Source of the DNA: JACMME01 sp051005015 | GTDB taxonomy: Bacteria; Gemmatimonadota; Gemmatimonadetes; Gemmatimonadales; Gemmatimonadaceae | DNA: 13,908 bases | Assembly (NCBI GenBank): GCA_051005015.1 | Contig: JBPCJT010000240.1 | Coordinates: forward strand, 1 to 13,908 | Direction of reading: 5' to 3' | In this document: positions 6,367 through 13,395 of the stretch, one piece after another | Layout: each line of letters starts with the position of its first letter | How positions within the stretch are numbered: the first letter of the stretch is position 1 | Notes under the pieces: generated by a model | What the model saw: only the letters and a program-made list of their open reading frames with translations | What the model was told of the DNA's origin: nothing | Database searches by the model: none | Position numbers and translations under genes: made by a program

Positions 6367-6972
6367 ATGCGCACCATTCCTGCTACGCCACGTTTTCTGA
6401 ACCCATTTGCGAGCACCTCGCGCGCCTCTGCACAGGCGAAACTTTGCTTCCCTGGTTCGAGTGAGATGCGGGCCGCCGGTTTCGAGCAGCTCAATCATCT
6501 TTCGGGCAACATCGGCTACCTGGACATACGCAGCTTTCAGAAAGCAGGAGCCACGATTACCGCTGCGGTACTACATTATTTCAGTGGTACTGAAGGGCTG
6601 TTGATCGATCTGCGCCGGAACCAGGGAGGTGACAGTGCTGCGGCTTCCCTTCTGGCCAGCCACTTCTTCGACACGGAGCTAGTTCATCTCGATGCCGAAT
6701 ACTGGACGGATTCGCGGCGTCAGCGCGCATTTGCCGTGCCGACTTTGCCCGGCTTTCGTTACGTCGGCCCGCCGGTCTATGTACTGCTCGGCAAGCATAG
6801 CTCGCCGGTGTCAATCGGCTTCGCGCGGATGCTCCGGGCCGCGGGTCGCATAACGATTGTAGGCGAGTCGCCAGCGAGCGGAATGGCCTCCCCCGACTTG
6901 CCGGTAGACGAAGACACGGCGTTAGCCGCCGCACACTGCGCCGCACTGAAGCCAGTGCCCTCAGTGGCGTGA
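6367..6972 (+). pseudogene. Remnant of an S41 (IRBP/tail-specific protease-like) peptidase
   Basis: The 201-codon frame holds the C-terminal domain of an S41 peptidase: G-F-E-Q-L at about 38-42, N-I-G-Y-L-D-I-R-S-F at 48-57, L-L-I-D-L-R-R-N-Q-G-G at 77-87, G-P-P-V-Y-V-L-L-G at 134-142, then I-V-G-E-S-P. Several features indicate decay. The N-terminal (IRBP-type) domain is absent. The catalytic segment, usually T-F-S-A-A-E-E-F-A, reads H-S-S-P-V-S-I-G-F-A, so the nucleophilic Ser and Glu-Glu are not in place. The stretch normally lying between G-G-G-A-H-P and the final P-D-x-x-V block is missing: M-A-S-P-D-L-P-V-D follows at once. The first 30 residues look non-homologous. No ribosome binding site is seen. 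Most likely a truncated, inactive relic; a short expressed protein cannot be excluded. Confidence 0.65.
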
Positions 6973-7012
6973 GGGCAGTCGCGGATCTGGAATAGCGAAA
7001 TCCGGGTCAGAA

Positions 7013-7624
7013 TTGATTCATCGTTTCATTCCCGGCTCCAGCGGTTCCGCGACACTCCTTCTGCTGCACGGCACGGGTGGAAACGAGGACGATCTGATTC
7101 CACTCGGAAAGAGCATCGCTCCCGGAGCGTCCCTTCTGAGTCCCCGGGGCCAGGTGCTCGAGCGCGGAATGCCACGCTTTTTTCGCAGGCTCGCCGAAGG
7201 TGTGTTCGACGAACCGGACCTCATCCGCCGAACGGCGCATCTGGCGGACTTCATTCGCTCCGCGGCCGAAACGCATCACTTCGATGAAAAAGCTGTGGTG
7301 GCGCTGGGGTATTCCAACGGCGCGAACATCGCCGCAAGCCTTTTGCTCCTCCATCCAGAGGTGTTGCGTGGCGCGGCGCTCATGCATCCCATGGTTCCCC
7401 TCACACCCCAGCGCCAGCCGCGTCTCAATGAGACGAGTGTGTTGATCACGGCGGGCAACAACGATCCACTCGTTCCGCCGGAGAACACCGAGCGGCTCGC
7501 CGGAATGCTGCGAGCCGCCGGCGCGTCGGTCCAGGTGCGTTGGGCGAATGGTGGGCACTCGATTGCGACGGAGGAACTCGACGCGGTGCGCGAGTGGATG
7601 AACACGTATTTGGGTACGCCGTAG
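7013..7624 (+). CDS. Alpha/beta hydrolase (carboxylesterase/phospholipase family)
   Basis: A 203-residue alpha/beta hydrolase of the small carboxylesterase family (PF02230-like). The oxyanion-hole region is L-L-L-L-H-G-T-G-G-N-E at 15-25. The nucleophile elbow is G-Y-S-N-G-A-N at 99-105 with Ser101. The acid is Asp151 in A-G-N-N-D-P-L-V-P and the base is His182 in N-G-G-H-S-I. The triad is complete. There is no signal peptide, so it should be cytosolic. The start is TTG 7013, chosen because residues I-H-R-F-I-P-G fit the family N-terminus and no upstream ATG or GTG exists in frame; the binding site is weak. It is convergent with the porin gene 16 bases away and lies 40 bases after the S41 relic. 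The natural ester substrate is unknown. Confidence 0.85.
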   Translation: MIHRFIPGSSGSATLLLLHGTGGNEDDLIPLGKSIAPGASLLSPRGQVLERGMPRFFRRLAEGVFDEPDLIRRTAHLADFIRSAAETHHFDEKAVVALGYSNGANIAASLLLLHPEVLRGAALMHPMVPLTPQRQPRLNETSVLITAGNNDPLVPPENTERLAGMLRAAGASVQVRWANGGHSIATEELDAVREWMNTYLGTP

Positions 7625-7640
7625 CGTCCGCCCCAAGCGC

Positions 7641-8843
7641 TCAGAAGTACGTCGCCAGCGACACAAGAACGGAGGCGTGCTCGCCGAGATTGTTGAACTC
7701 GTCGCGACCGCGGCCCCGAACGTAGTCGAATTTGAGCACGGAGTCCTGCGTCGGCCGGAAGTTGAGTCCGACGGCGACCTGCGCAATGCTCGTGCCGATG
7801 CGGTCGGAGTCGAAGTCCACGTAATCGTACCGCACCTTCACCGCGAATGTGGACTGTGGCATTGTAGGGATGCGGCCGCGCCAGAACTCGCGCAGTCCCT
7901 CGACGTAGATGCCGCGCTGCTCCGACGCGTAGATGCCGCGTAACCCTTCCGTCACGTCGAGCGTCGCGCGCGCGGCTTCGCCGCTCAGGCGAACACCCAG
8001 CAGTGCCACCTCGCCGTCCACAACGGCGATCGTCAGGTTGCGGCGTCGGTCGAGCCGCGCCCCTTCCAGATTGAAGACATTGTACGCTCCGTGGTGCGCG
8101 GAAAGACCCACTTCGTAGCCCACCTTCGGACTCCAGGCAAAGCGGCCCACCACCGCGGGCGAGCCGTTATTGTCCTCGAAGTTGCGGCGACCGAACGGAA
8201 TGCGCGTACCGTCTTCGGAGTCGGTAATGAGGCCGTCGTGAAAACCGTTGGTAGCGTAAAGCTCATAAGTCAGGCGCCCGGTACGGCCGGCGTTGAACTG
8301 CCCGAGAAGGCCGAAGCCGGGCTCCGAAAGCGTCACGCCGACTATGTCGGTCGAAACGAGCGGCCGGTCGGTGAATTCGTTCAGGGGGCTGTCGTGCGAA
8401 AGATTGAACTTGCCCAAAGGGGAGAGGATCATGCCGCCCCGGAGCGTGAGCGAGGGGTGGATACGGAGGTCGATGGCTGCAAACTCGAGCAGGATCTCCT
8501 CTGCTCCGTCCTCGAACTCGAGTTCGGCGCCAATGCGAATGAAGTCGCTCACGCGTGCGTTCGCGAACAGGTTGAACCGCTTCGCCTCGAACCCAGCTTC
8601 GTCCCTGAGTCCGTCCACCCGCTCGTAACGAGCATGCGCCTCAGCGTAACCGCCTATCGCCGTGCGGCCAGCGAGTCGCGTCAGGTACGGTTTGTCGTAG
8701 ACGCCGCCGCGCACGAAGGGGCGTTCCGCTATCGCGCGGGTTGTGTCGCCAGCCTTCGTGGTGTCACGCTCCTGTGCGCCTGCCGCCTCAGCGAGGAATT
8801 GCGCGCAGAAGGCGGCAGCAAGGAGAAGCTGTCGTGCGATCAT
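7641..8843 (-). CDS. Outer-membrane porin, OprO/OprP-like beta-barrel
   Basis: A 400-residue protein with a Sec signal peptide (M-I-A-R-Q, hydrophobic core, cleavage near A-A-G-A-Q at 20-24), a short polar linker, then a run of alternating amphipathic strands typical of a phosphate-selective porin-type barrel (OprO/P family). Characteristic segments are A-I-G-G-Y-A-E-A-H at 62-70, R-F-N-L-F-A-N-A-R-V-S-D at 88-99, R-I-G-A-E-L-E-F-E at 102-110, L-R-G-G-M-I-L-S-P-L-G at 134-144 and N-L-S-H-D-S-P at 147-153. The last residue is Phe, the outer-membrane assembly signal. It is the last gene of the di-haem/Rieske cluster, and its ATG overlaps the Rieske stop as ATGA, implying coupled translation. 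Substrate specificity cannot be read from sequence. Barrel call is strong, subfamily moderate. Confidence 0.83.
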   Translation of the reverse strand: MIARQLLLAAAFCAQFLAEAAGAQERDTTKAGDTTRAIAERPFVRGGVYDKPYLTRLAGRTAIGGYAEAHARYERVDGLRDEAGFEAKRFNLFANARVSDFIRIGAELEFEDGAEEILLEFAAIDLRIHPSLTLRGGMILSPLGKFNLSHDSPLNEFTDRPLVSTDIVGVTLSEPGFGLLGQFNAGRTGRLTYELYATNGFHDGLITDSEDGTRIPFGRRNFEDNNGSPAVVGRFAWSPKVGYEVGLSAHHGAYNVFNLEGARLDRRRNLTIAVVDGEVALLGVRLSGEAARATLDVTEGLRGIYASEQRGIYVEGLREFWRGRIPTMPQSTFAVKVRYDYVDFDSDRIGTSIAQVAVGLNFRPTQDSVLKFDYVRGRGRDEFNNLGEHASVLVSLATYF

Positions 8844-9385
8844 GCGCCGCTCCGAAGGTCGATTGTGAGAACGCCGTCGCCCGAGAGCTGAGTGGAGTAG
8901 CGTGCCAGCGGCAACTCGGCAGGCCCCTGCAGCACCTTACCGGAGCGATCGTAGATGGAGCCATGGCAGGGGCAGACGAGTCGCGCGCCCTCGATGTCTA
9001 CCGTGCAGCCCAGATGCGTGCAAATCGGCGAGAGTACGCTGTATGCACCATCACCGATGGCGAGCACATAGAGTGGAACAGACTGTCCCTCGGGAAGAAT
9101 CCTGAGCGACCCACCGGGCTCGAGAATCTCGGGATACTGCGCGAGAGCAAGCTCGATTTTCCCGTCGACTGGCGTAACATGCCGGGTGACGAGCGACGCA
9201 CAGCCAGCGGCTGCGGCGCCCGCGAGCGCACACACACATAACCCGACGAAGTCGCGGCGGTCGATGCGCTGGTCTGACCCATGCAGACTTCCGGCTGGCG
9301 CCGCCGAACGTCCCTGGTTAGCCGAATCGCGAAGTGCGGTCCGCGAGCTGCGAGCTGCGAGCCGCGAACTGCGATCAGCTGTCAT
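8840..9385 (-). CDS. Tat-exported Rieske [2Fe-2S] protein
   Basis: A 181-residue Rieske protein. It has an Arg-rich N-terminus, a twin-arginine motif D-R-R-D-F-V-G at 42-48, a hydrophobic stretch with A-A-A-A-G-C at 57-62 (possible lipobox or membrane anchor), then the cluster-binding loops C-T-H-L-G-C at 122-127 and C-P-C-H-G-S at 138-143. Cys122, His124, Cys138 and His141 should bind the cluster; Cys127 and Cys140 should form the stabilising disulfide, as in high-potential Rieske proteins. The start is ATG 9385 because it overlaps the stop of the di-haem gene as ATGA; the longer open frame upstream lies inside that gene. The n-region is unusually long and part of it is encoded by a heptanucleotide repeat. 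No cytochrome b partner is visible. It probably transfers electrons in the periplasm with the di-haem protein. Confidence 0.9.
   Translation of the reverse strand: MTADRSSRLAARSSRTALRDSANQGRSAAPAGSLHGSDQRIDRRDFVGLCVCALAGAAAAGCASLVTRHVTPVDGKIELALAQYPEILEPGGSLRILPEGQSVPLYVLAIGDGAYSVLSPICTHLGCTVDIEGARLVCPCHGSIYDRSGKVLQGPAELPLARYSTQLSGDGVLTIDLRSGA
9343..9377. repeat. Heptanucleotide tandem repeat in the Rieske signal region
   Basis: Five 7-base units on the plus strand: GCGAGCT, GCGAGCT, GCGAGCC, GCGAACT and GCGATCA. They lie just inside the minus-strand Rieske gene and encode residues about 3-15 (R-S-S-R-L-A-A-R-S-S-R), extending the n-region ahead of the twin-arginine motif. Confidence 0.75.
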
Positions 9386-10596
9386 CGTGACTCGACGAAA
9401 TCGAGCAGCGCCGCTCGCTGGTCGGGGCTCAACGCAGCGAACGCGTCGCGCGCCGCCTGCGCCTCCCCGCCATGGAGCAGGATTGCTTCCTCGACGCTCG
9501 CGGCCCGGCCGTCGTGGATCAGAAAAGCTTCGCCATTCAGGAATTGGCGAATGAGGCGGAGTCCCCATAGAGGTGTCGTACGCCATTCCCGACCGTTCGC
9601 GCCCCCGTCGGGCCGGTTATCGGCAAGCGCGTCCCCCATGTCGTGAAGCAGGAGGTCGGAGTACAGCGTCACTGGCTGGTTCGCAAGCGCGGGTACCTGA
9701 GAAGGCCCCGTCTGCAGCGTCGGCACGTGGCAATCGCTGCAGCGTACGGCTTCGAAGAGTTGACGGCCCTGTTCCCGGCGAGTCGTCAAGGCTCCGGGGG
9801 TTGGCGCCGCCAGAGTGCGAATATAGAAGACGACCGCCTGCACCGTGGCTACCGGGATCTCCGGATCCGCCAGCAGGTCCGCGGCTTCGACCGGCACGCT
9901 CGACAAGGGGTTACGGTTCTCCCCCGGCAGAAAGTCGGAGGTAACCCCGATGTCCTGGTGGTAAGCCTCGACCACCTGCCGCAGCAGGCTGCTCACCTGA
10001 GCCTTGCGGCCGAACCGGCCGAGGTGGGTGCCGGGGCCGCCGCCGGGTTCTCTCTGGGGAACGAAGTCTGGGCTACCTACGAAATTGGGTCGTCCCGAGA
10101 TGCCGTCACCGTTCGCGTCATCAGGATCTGCGAGGGCCATAATCGTGCTGGCCGGAATCGCCTCGATGAGTCCCATCCCGAATACCGGCGGTGGGAGTCG
10201 CACCGACACGGCAACACCCGAAGGCAAGCGCTCGAACTCAGCGCCGGGAGTGGCCTTGTCCTGGATCTGCGGCCCGCCCACGGAGGTGAGGAAGTCGTCG
10301 TCCACCGAGCCGATGCGCTGCAACGAATTGTCCAGCCTGCCGCGGCCGTCGCCGCTATGACAAGCGAAGCACGACGCGTTGTTGAAGATTGGACCGAGCC
10401 CCGTGCTCGGCGCGAACCGGCGGCTGAACTCGGCGTCGCCGCGCGCGAACGCGGCCATTTCAGCGTCTGTGAGACCCTCCACCGGGGCATCGAAAACATC
10501 ACCAGCCTCGGGCCCAGTCGTCGCCAGCTCGTTACAGGCAAGTGCCGCGACCAGAGCGACGATGAAAAGGGCGACAGTTCCGGGACGATCCCTCAC
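9382..10596 (-). CDS. Di-haem oxidoreductase-like lipoprotein (DUF1111/DHOR family)
   Basis: A 404-residue DUF1111 (PF06537-type) di-haem protein, distantly related to cytochrome c peroxidases. It has a lipoprotein signal ending A-A-L-A-C with Cys21. The two c-type haem sites are C-F-A-C-H at 76-80 and C-S-D-C-H at 286-290. Family landmarks are G-P-I-F-N-N-A-S-C at 68-76, L-L-L-H-D-M-G-D at 315-322, W-R-T-T-P-L-W-G-L-R at 338-347 and F-L-I-H-D-G-R-A at 358-365. An Asp-rich D-D-A-N-G-D-G-I-S-G at 159-168 may bind calcium. It reads from GTG 10596 with AAGGA about five bases upstream. It is the first gene of a three-gene operon with the Rieske protein and porin (ATGA overlap). Such proteins often occur beside imelysin-type iron-uptake proteins, but none is seen here. 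The redox partner and reaction are unknown. Confidence 0.88.
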   Translation of the reverse strand: MRDRPGTVALFIVALVAALACNELATTGPEAGDVFDAPVEGLTDAEMAAFARGDAEFSRRFAPSTGLGPIFNNASCFACHSGDGRGRLDNSLQRIGSVDDDFLTSVGGPQIQDKATPGAEFERLPSGVAVSVRLPPPVFGMGLIEAIPASTIMALADPDDANGDGISGRPNFVGSPDFVPQREPGGGPGTHLGRFGRKAQVSSLLRQVVEAYHQDIGVTSDFLPGENRNPLSSVPVEAADLLADPEIPVATVQAVVFYIRTLAAPTPGALTTRREQGRQLFEAVRCSDCHVPTLQTGPSQVPALANQPVTLYSDLLLHDMGDALADNRPDGGANGREWRTTPLWGLRLIRQFLNGEAFLIHDGRAASVEEAILLHGGEAQAARDAFAALSPDQRAALLDFVESR

Positions 10597-10620
10597 AGAG
10601 TTCCTTTGGTATGCCTCAAA

Positions 10621-10646
10621 TAATCTTTAGTGGTGTCTAAAGATTA
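10621..10646. promoter_or_regulatory. Perfect inverted repeat, probable operator
   Basis: TAATCTTTAG (10621-10630) and CTAAAGATTA (10637-10646) form a perfect 10-bp inverted repeat with a six-base spacer. It is AT-rich against a GC-rich background and covers the -10 region and probable start of the leftward di-haem operon. That placement suits a dimeric repressor. The regulator is not encoded in this window and its family cannot be named. Confidence 0.7.
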
Positions 10647-10668
10647 AATGTTGATCGGCTAGTGTCAA
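10641..10668 (-). promoter_or_regulatory. Promoter of the di-haem/Rieske/porin operon
   Basis: On the minus strand a perfect TTGACA (-35; plus-strand 10668-10663) is followed, after 16 bases, by TAATCT (-10; 10646-10641). The operon start codon lies 45 bases further on. The -10 element is one arm end of the inverted repeat at 10621-10646. Confidence 0.6.
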
Positions 10669-10774
10669 GACCGTCGCACAGAAAAGTGAGCTACCCCTGC
10701 ATCTCCCGGTTATCGTGGCGCACGACGTGCACAGCGCGTGGCGCCAGGCTGTTACAACTCCGATAGCGGTGCCA

Positions 10775-11944
10775 GTGGAAAAATCGAATCGAATTCACAA
10801 CGTCATTCTCGCTGTGAGCGGCTTCCTGATGCTTGCCGCGAGCGCGTGCGGTAGCCGGGAGCCGGCTTCGGGCAAGCCGAGCGGGAGCGCGGCCATCACA
10901 ACCGTGGGCGCCGTGAAGCTCGACACAGTCGCGCAGGGCCTCGAAGTCCCGTGGGCGCTCGCGTTCGATCCGCACGGCCGAATCTTCGTCACCGAGCGAC
11001 CCGGTCGCATACGCGTGCTCGAAAAGGGCGTGTTGCGCGCGGAGCCATGGGCCACGTTGGCTGTGCGTGCCACTGGCGAAACAGGTCTCATGGGAATCGC
11101 GCTCGCGCCAGATTTCGAGCGTTCGCGTCTTGTCTACGTCGTGGGCACTTTCGCGGTCGGCGACAATGAGCTGGTCAACCGCGTCATACGCTTCACCGAG
11201 AGCAACTCGCGAGGAGTCGAGCCCACGACCATTATCGACAAATTGCCCGCATCCCGCTTTCACTCCGGGGACGCGGTCGCGTTCGGGCCGGATGGCATGC
11301 TCTATGTCGCCACCGGCGATGCGCAAAACCCTGGCGATGCGCAGGATCGTGGTTCGCTCGCCGGAAAGATTCTGCGCTACATGCCGGACGGCCGCATTCC
11401 CGCAGACAATCCGGTTCCCGGCTCGCCGGTCTACGCGCTTGGCCTGCGCAATCCGCAAGGGTTGGCGTGGGACTCGGAATCGGGGGAGCTATTCGCCACC
11501 GATCATGGCCCGAGCGGATTCCCCAACGAGCGGCTTCGGCGCGACCACGACGAGCTCAACGCGATCGCCGCCGGAGGAAACTATGGCTGGCCCCGGGTTT
11601 CCGGCCGCGACGACGACAGCCGCTTTGTCCAGCCCCTTGCTGAATGGACGCCCGGCATCGCGCCCTCAGGTCTCGCATTCTACTCGGGTCCGCACGCGCC
11701 ATGGCAGGGCAATGCGTTCGTGGGCGCACTGAAGGGAGAGCAGCTTCGCCGGATCGTCCTCGATCGCTCGGCAAATGGCTGGCGCATTACCGGCGAGGCG
11801 CCGCTCTTTCCCAATGAGATTGGCCGGATACGCGCCGTAGCCATGGGATCGGACGGGCATCTGTACTTCACGACGAGCAACCGGGACGGCCGCGGCGAAG
11901 TTCGCGGGGGTGACGACAAACTTTTTCGCATCGTGACTCCATGA
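10775..11944 (+). CDS. PQQ-dependent sugar dehydrogenase-like lipoprotein (glucose/sorbosone dehydrogenase family)
   Basis: From GTG 10775, 389 residues. A lipoprotein signal (M-E-K-S-N-R, hydrophobic core, A-A-S-A-C with Cys25) precedes a six-bladed beta-propeller of the PF07995 aldose/sorbosone dehydrogenase family. Landmarks are V-P-W-A-L-A-F-D-P at 58-66, F-V-T-E-R-P-G-R-I at 71-79, R-F-H-S-G-D-A-V-A-F at 161-170 with the probable catalytic base His163, L-R-N-P-Q-G-L-A-W at 224-232, D-H-G-P at 243-246, D-E-L-N at 259-262 and G-G-N-Y-G-W-P at 267-273. Such enzymes oxidise aldoses in the periplasm with bound PQQ. A GTG at 10715 would add 20 residues before an otherwise normal signal peptide, so I prefer the shorter start; neither has a strong binding site. 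Divergent from the di-haem operon, and its stop overlaps the next ATG as ATGA. Substrate and actual PQQ use are inferred. Confidence 0.87.
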   Translation: MEKSNRIHNVILAVSGFLMLAASACGSREPASGKPSGSAAITTVGAVKLDTVAQGLEVPWALAFDPHGRIFVTERPGRIRVLEKGVLRAEPWATLAVRATGETGLMGIALAPDFERSRLVYVVGTFAVGDNELVNRVIRFTESNSRGVEPTTIIDKLPASRFHSGDAVAFGPDGMLYVATGDAQNPGDAQDRGSLAGKILRYMPDGRIPADNPVPGSPVYALGLRNPQGLAWDSESGELFATDHGPSGFPNERLRRDHDELNAIAAGGNYGWPRVSGRDDDSRFVQPLAEWTPGIAPSGLAFYSGPHAPWQGNAFVGALKGEQLRRIVLDRSANGWRITGEAPLFPNEIGRIRAVAMGSDGHLYFTTSNRDGRGEVRGGDDKLFRIVTP

Positions 11945-13026
11945 AGCGCACCGCGCATGGGGCCAGTGGTGAAAAAAGTCCCGCGCCCCCCGAGCATCAC
12001 AGGCCCGGTGGCGGATTCCGAAATCCGTGGGGAGACTTCGCGCCCGACATCCCGCAGGGTTTTTTCGCGTGGGCTCGCGCTCACCGGACGACGAATCCCC
12101 GGCCGCGCGACCCGCATCCGTCTGTTTTTCCGCGCGCATCTCCCACTTTTGTTTCCCCGCGAGCGCCTGAAAATACACTCACGGTTACGTGGGTGGGACA
12201 CGCAACCTTTCTCATTCAGCTCGGCGGACTGAACATTCTCACCGACCCGATCTGGAGCGAGCGGCCTTCGCCGATCCCTTTCGCCGGACCCCGTCGCTGG
12301 GTACCCCCGGGCGCTCGGCTCGATGCTCTTCCGCCGATCGATATCGTCCTTGTGTCGCACAATCATTACGACCATTTCGACAGCCGCACAGCGCGCCGGC
12401 TTGCAGCCATGCATCCGGCTGCGCGCTGGTTACCGCCGCTCGGGCTCGGTGCCCTGGTCCGCCGCAAGGGCGCTCGGCATGTGCAGGAGCTCGACTGGTG
12501 GGACGAAGCGCGGGTGGCCACCGTGGCCGTGACTTGCACGCCAGCGCAGCACTGGAGCGCGCGCGGATTTCGTGACCGTGGTAAATCGCTGTGGTGCGGG
12601 TGGACCGTACGGGCGGGGTCGCAGGCGGTCTACTTCGCGGGCGATACGGCTTATTTTCCGGGGTTCCGTGAGATTGGGGAGCGGTGCGGTCCATTCAGTG
12701 TCGTGCTCCTTCCAATCGGCGGATACGAGCCGAGATGGTTCATGCGTTTTGTGCATATGAGCCCGGAAGAGGCGGTGCGGGCCTTCGTTGAACTGGCTCG
12801 GGACGACCGCCGCTCGCTCATGGTTCCCATGCATTTTGGGACCTTCAAAATGACTGACGAGGCGATGGACGAGCCTCCTCGGCGCCTGGGCGAGGCCTGG
12901 GGCGACGCTGGCCTTCCGGCCAGTCAACTTGGAATTCTCGCACATGGCGAGTCCAGGTTGTTGACTGTGCGGTCAGGGGTAGTGTCAAATGGAGCGAGGT
13001 CGGGCGACGATCAAATCAAGAACTAG
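11941..13026 (+). CDS. Metallo-beta-lactamase-fold hydrolase, NAPE-PLD-like
   Basis: A 361-residue member of the metallo-beta-lactamase superfamily resembling N-acylphosphatidylethanolamine phospholipase D and related bacterial hydrolases. It shows H-H-R-P-G-G-G-F-R-N-P-W at 19-30, typical of the NAPE-PLD-like N-terminus, T-W-V-G-H-A-T-F-L-I at 83-92, and the metal signature S-H-N-H-Y-D-H-F-D at 139-147 (His140, His142, Asp144, His145). The remaining ligands are His204 in A-Q-H-W-S, Asp235 in F-A-G-D-T-A and His298 in P-M-H-F-G. All dinuclear-zinc ligands are present. G-G-Y-E-P-R-W-F-M at 260-268 is also family-like. No signal peptide; probably cytoplasmic or membrane-associated. The ATG overlaps the sugar dehydrogenase stop as ATGA. 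The last 15-20 residues look non-conserved. Lipid or other phosphodiester substrate unproven. Confidence 0.9.
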   Translation: MKRTAHGASGEKSPAPPEHHRPGGGFRNPWGDFAPDIPQGFFAWARAHRTTNPRPRDPHPSVFPRASPTFVSPRAPENTLTVTWVGHATFLIQLGGLNILTDPIWSERPSPIPFAGPRRWVPPGARLDALPPIDIVLVSHNHYDHFDSRTARRLAAMHPAARWLPPLGLGALVRRKGARHVQELDWWDEARVATVAVTCTPAQHWSARGFRDRGKSLWCGWTVRAGSQAVYFAGDTAYFPGFREIGERCGPFSVVLLPIGGYEPRWFMRFVHMSPEEAVRAFVELARDDRRSLMVPMHFGTFKMTDEAMDEPPRRLGEAWGDAGLPASQLGILAHGESRLLTVRSGVVSNGARSGDDQIKN

Positions 13027-13061
13027 CCGCCATCTTTAATCACCATTGTCCAATTGAGATC

Positions 13062-13358
13062 GTGTTAAAACTTCCGAAGGGTCCTTTTTGTCAGAGTTGC
13101 GGCATGCCGCTGAGCCATGACGAGAAAGGTGGGGGAACCAATGCGGACGGAAGCAGGAGCGGCGACTATTGTAGCCACTGCTACAGAAATGGCCGCTTCA
13201 CCCAGCCCCGGCTCACTCTCGAGCAGATGATCGCCAGGGCCCAGGGAAAGCTGCGCGAGATGGGAATTCCGGAGCTCATCGTGCGCCGCGCGCCGGGCCA
13301 CATCTCCAAGCTGGGCCGGTGGCACGCGCCCCGTTCCGCGCGGAAGCGTGCCAAGTAA
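13062..13358 (+). CDS. Zinc-ribbon protein (Zn_ribbon_2-like)
   Basis: A 98-residue protein from GTG 13062. It has a treble-clef or ribbon-type metal site: Cys10-x2-Cys13 in F-C-Q-S-C-G-M-P-L (9-17) and Cys37-x2-Cys40 in Y-C-S-H-C-Y-R-N-G (36-44), followed by F-T-Q-P-R-L-T-L-E-Q-M-I at 46-57 and a closing L-G-R-W at 84-87. This order matches the putative zinc-ribbon family PF12674. The Lys/Arg-rich C-terminus (R-S-A-R-K-R-A-K) suggests nucleic-acid contact, but no function is established. The start is uncertain: no strong Shine-Dalgarno, and a GTG is used. It follows the hydrolase by 35 bases and precedes the SET gene by 37. Confidence 0.78.
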   Translation: MLKLPKGPFCQSCGMPLSHDEKGGGTNADGSRSGDYCSHCYRNGRFTQPRLTLEQMIARAQGKLREMGIPELIVRRAPGHISKLGRWHAPRSARKRAK

Positions 13359-13395
13359 CTTCACCCAGGGAACGGACACTCGCTTCTACGCACGC

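Noticed and set aside
6159..6464. Plus-strand frame across the repeat-bearing gap
   Set aside because: It runs through the CAGGAT repeat, has irregular codon use and no homology I recognise, and overlaps the S41 fragment in a different frame.
8091..8891. Plus-strand open frame of 266 codons
   Set aside because: It is antisense to the porin gene and shows no domain or signal. The porin has a signal peptide and a terminal Phe.
9386..9586. N-terminal extension of the Rieske protein
   Set aside because: It lies wholly within the upstream di-haem gene. ATG 9385 with an ATGA overlap gives a Tat-signal protein without it.
9643..10623. Long plus-strand open frame (326 codons)
   Set aside because: It lies antisense to the di-haem DUF1111 gene, which has clear CxxCH sites and a lipoprotein signal. 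The antisense product has no recognisable domain; GC-rich genes commonly create such shadows.
11680..12414. Minus-strand open frame of 244 codons
   Set aside because: It spans the junction of two well-supported plus-strand genes and resembles neither strand's known families.
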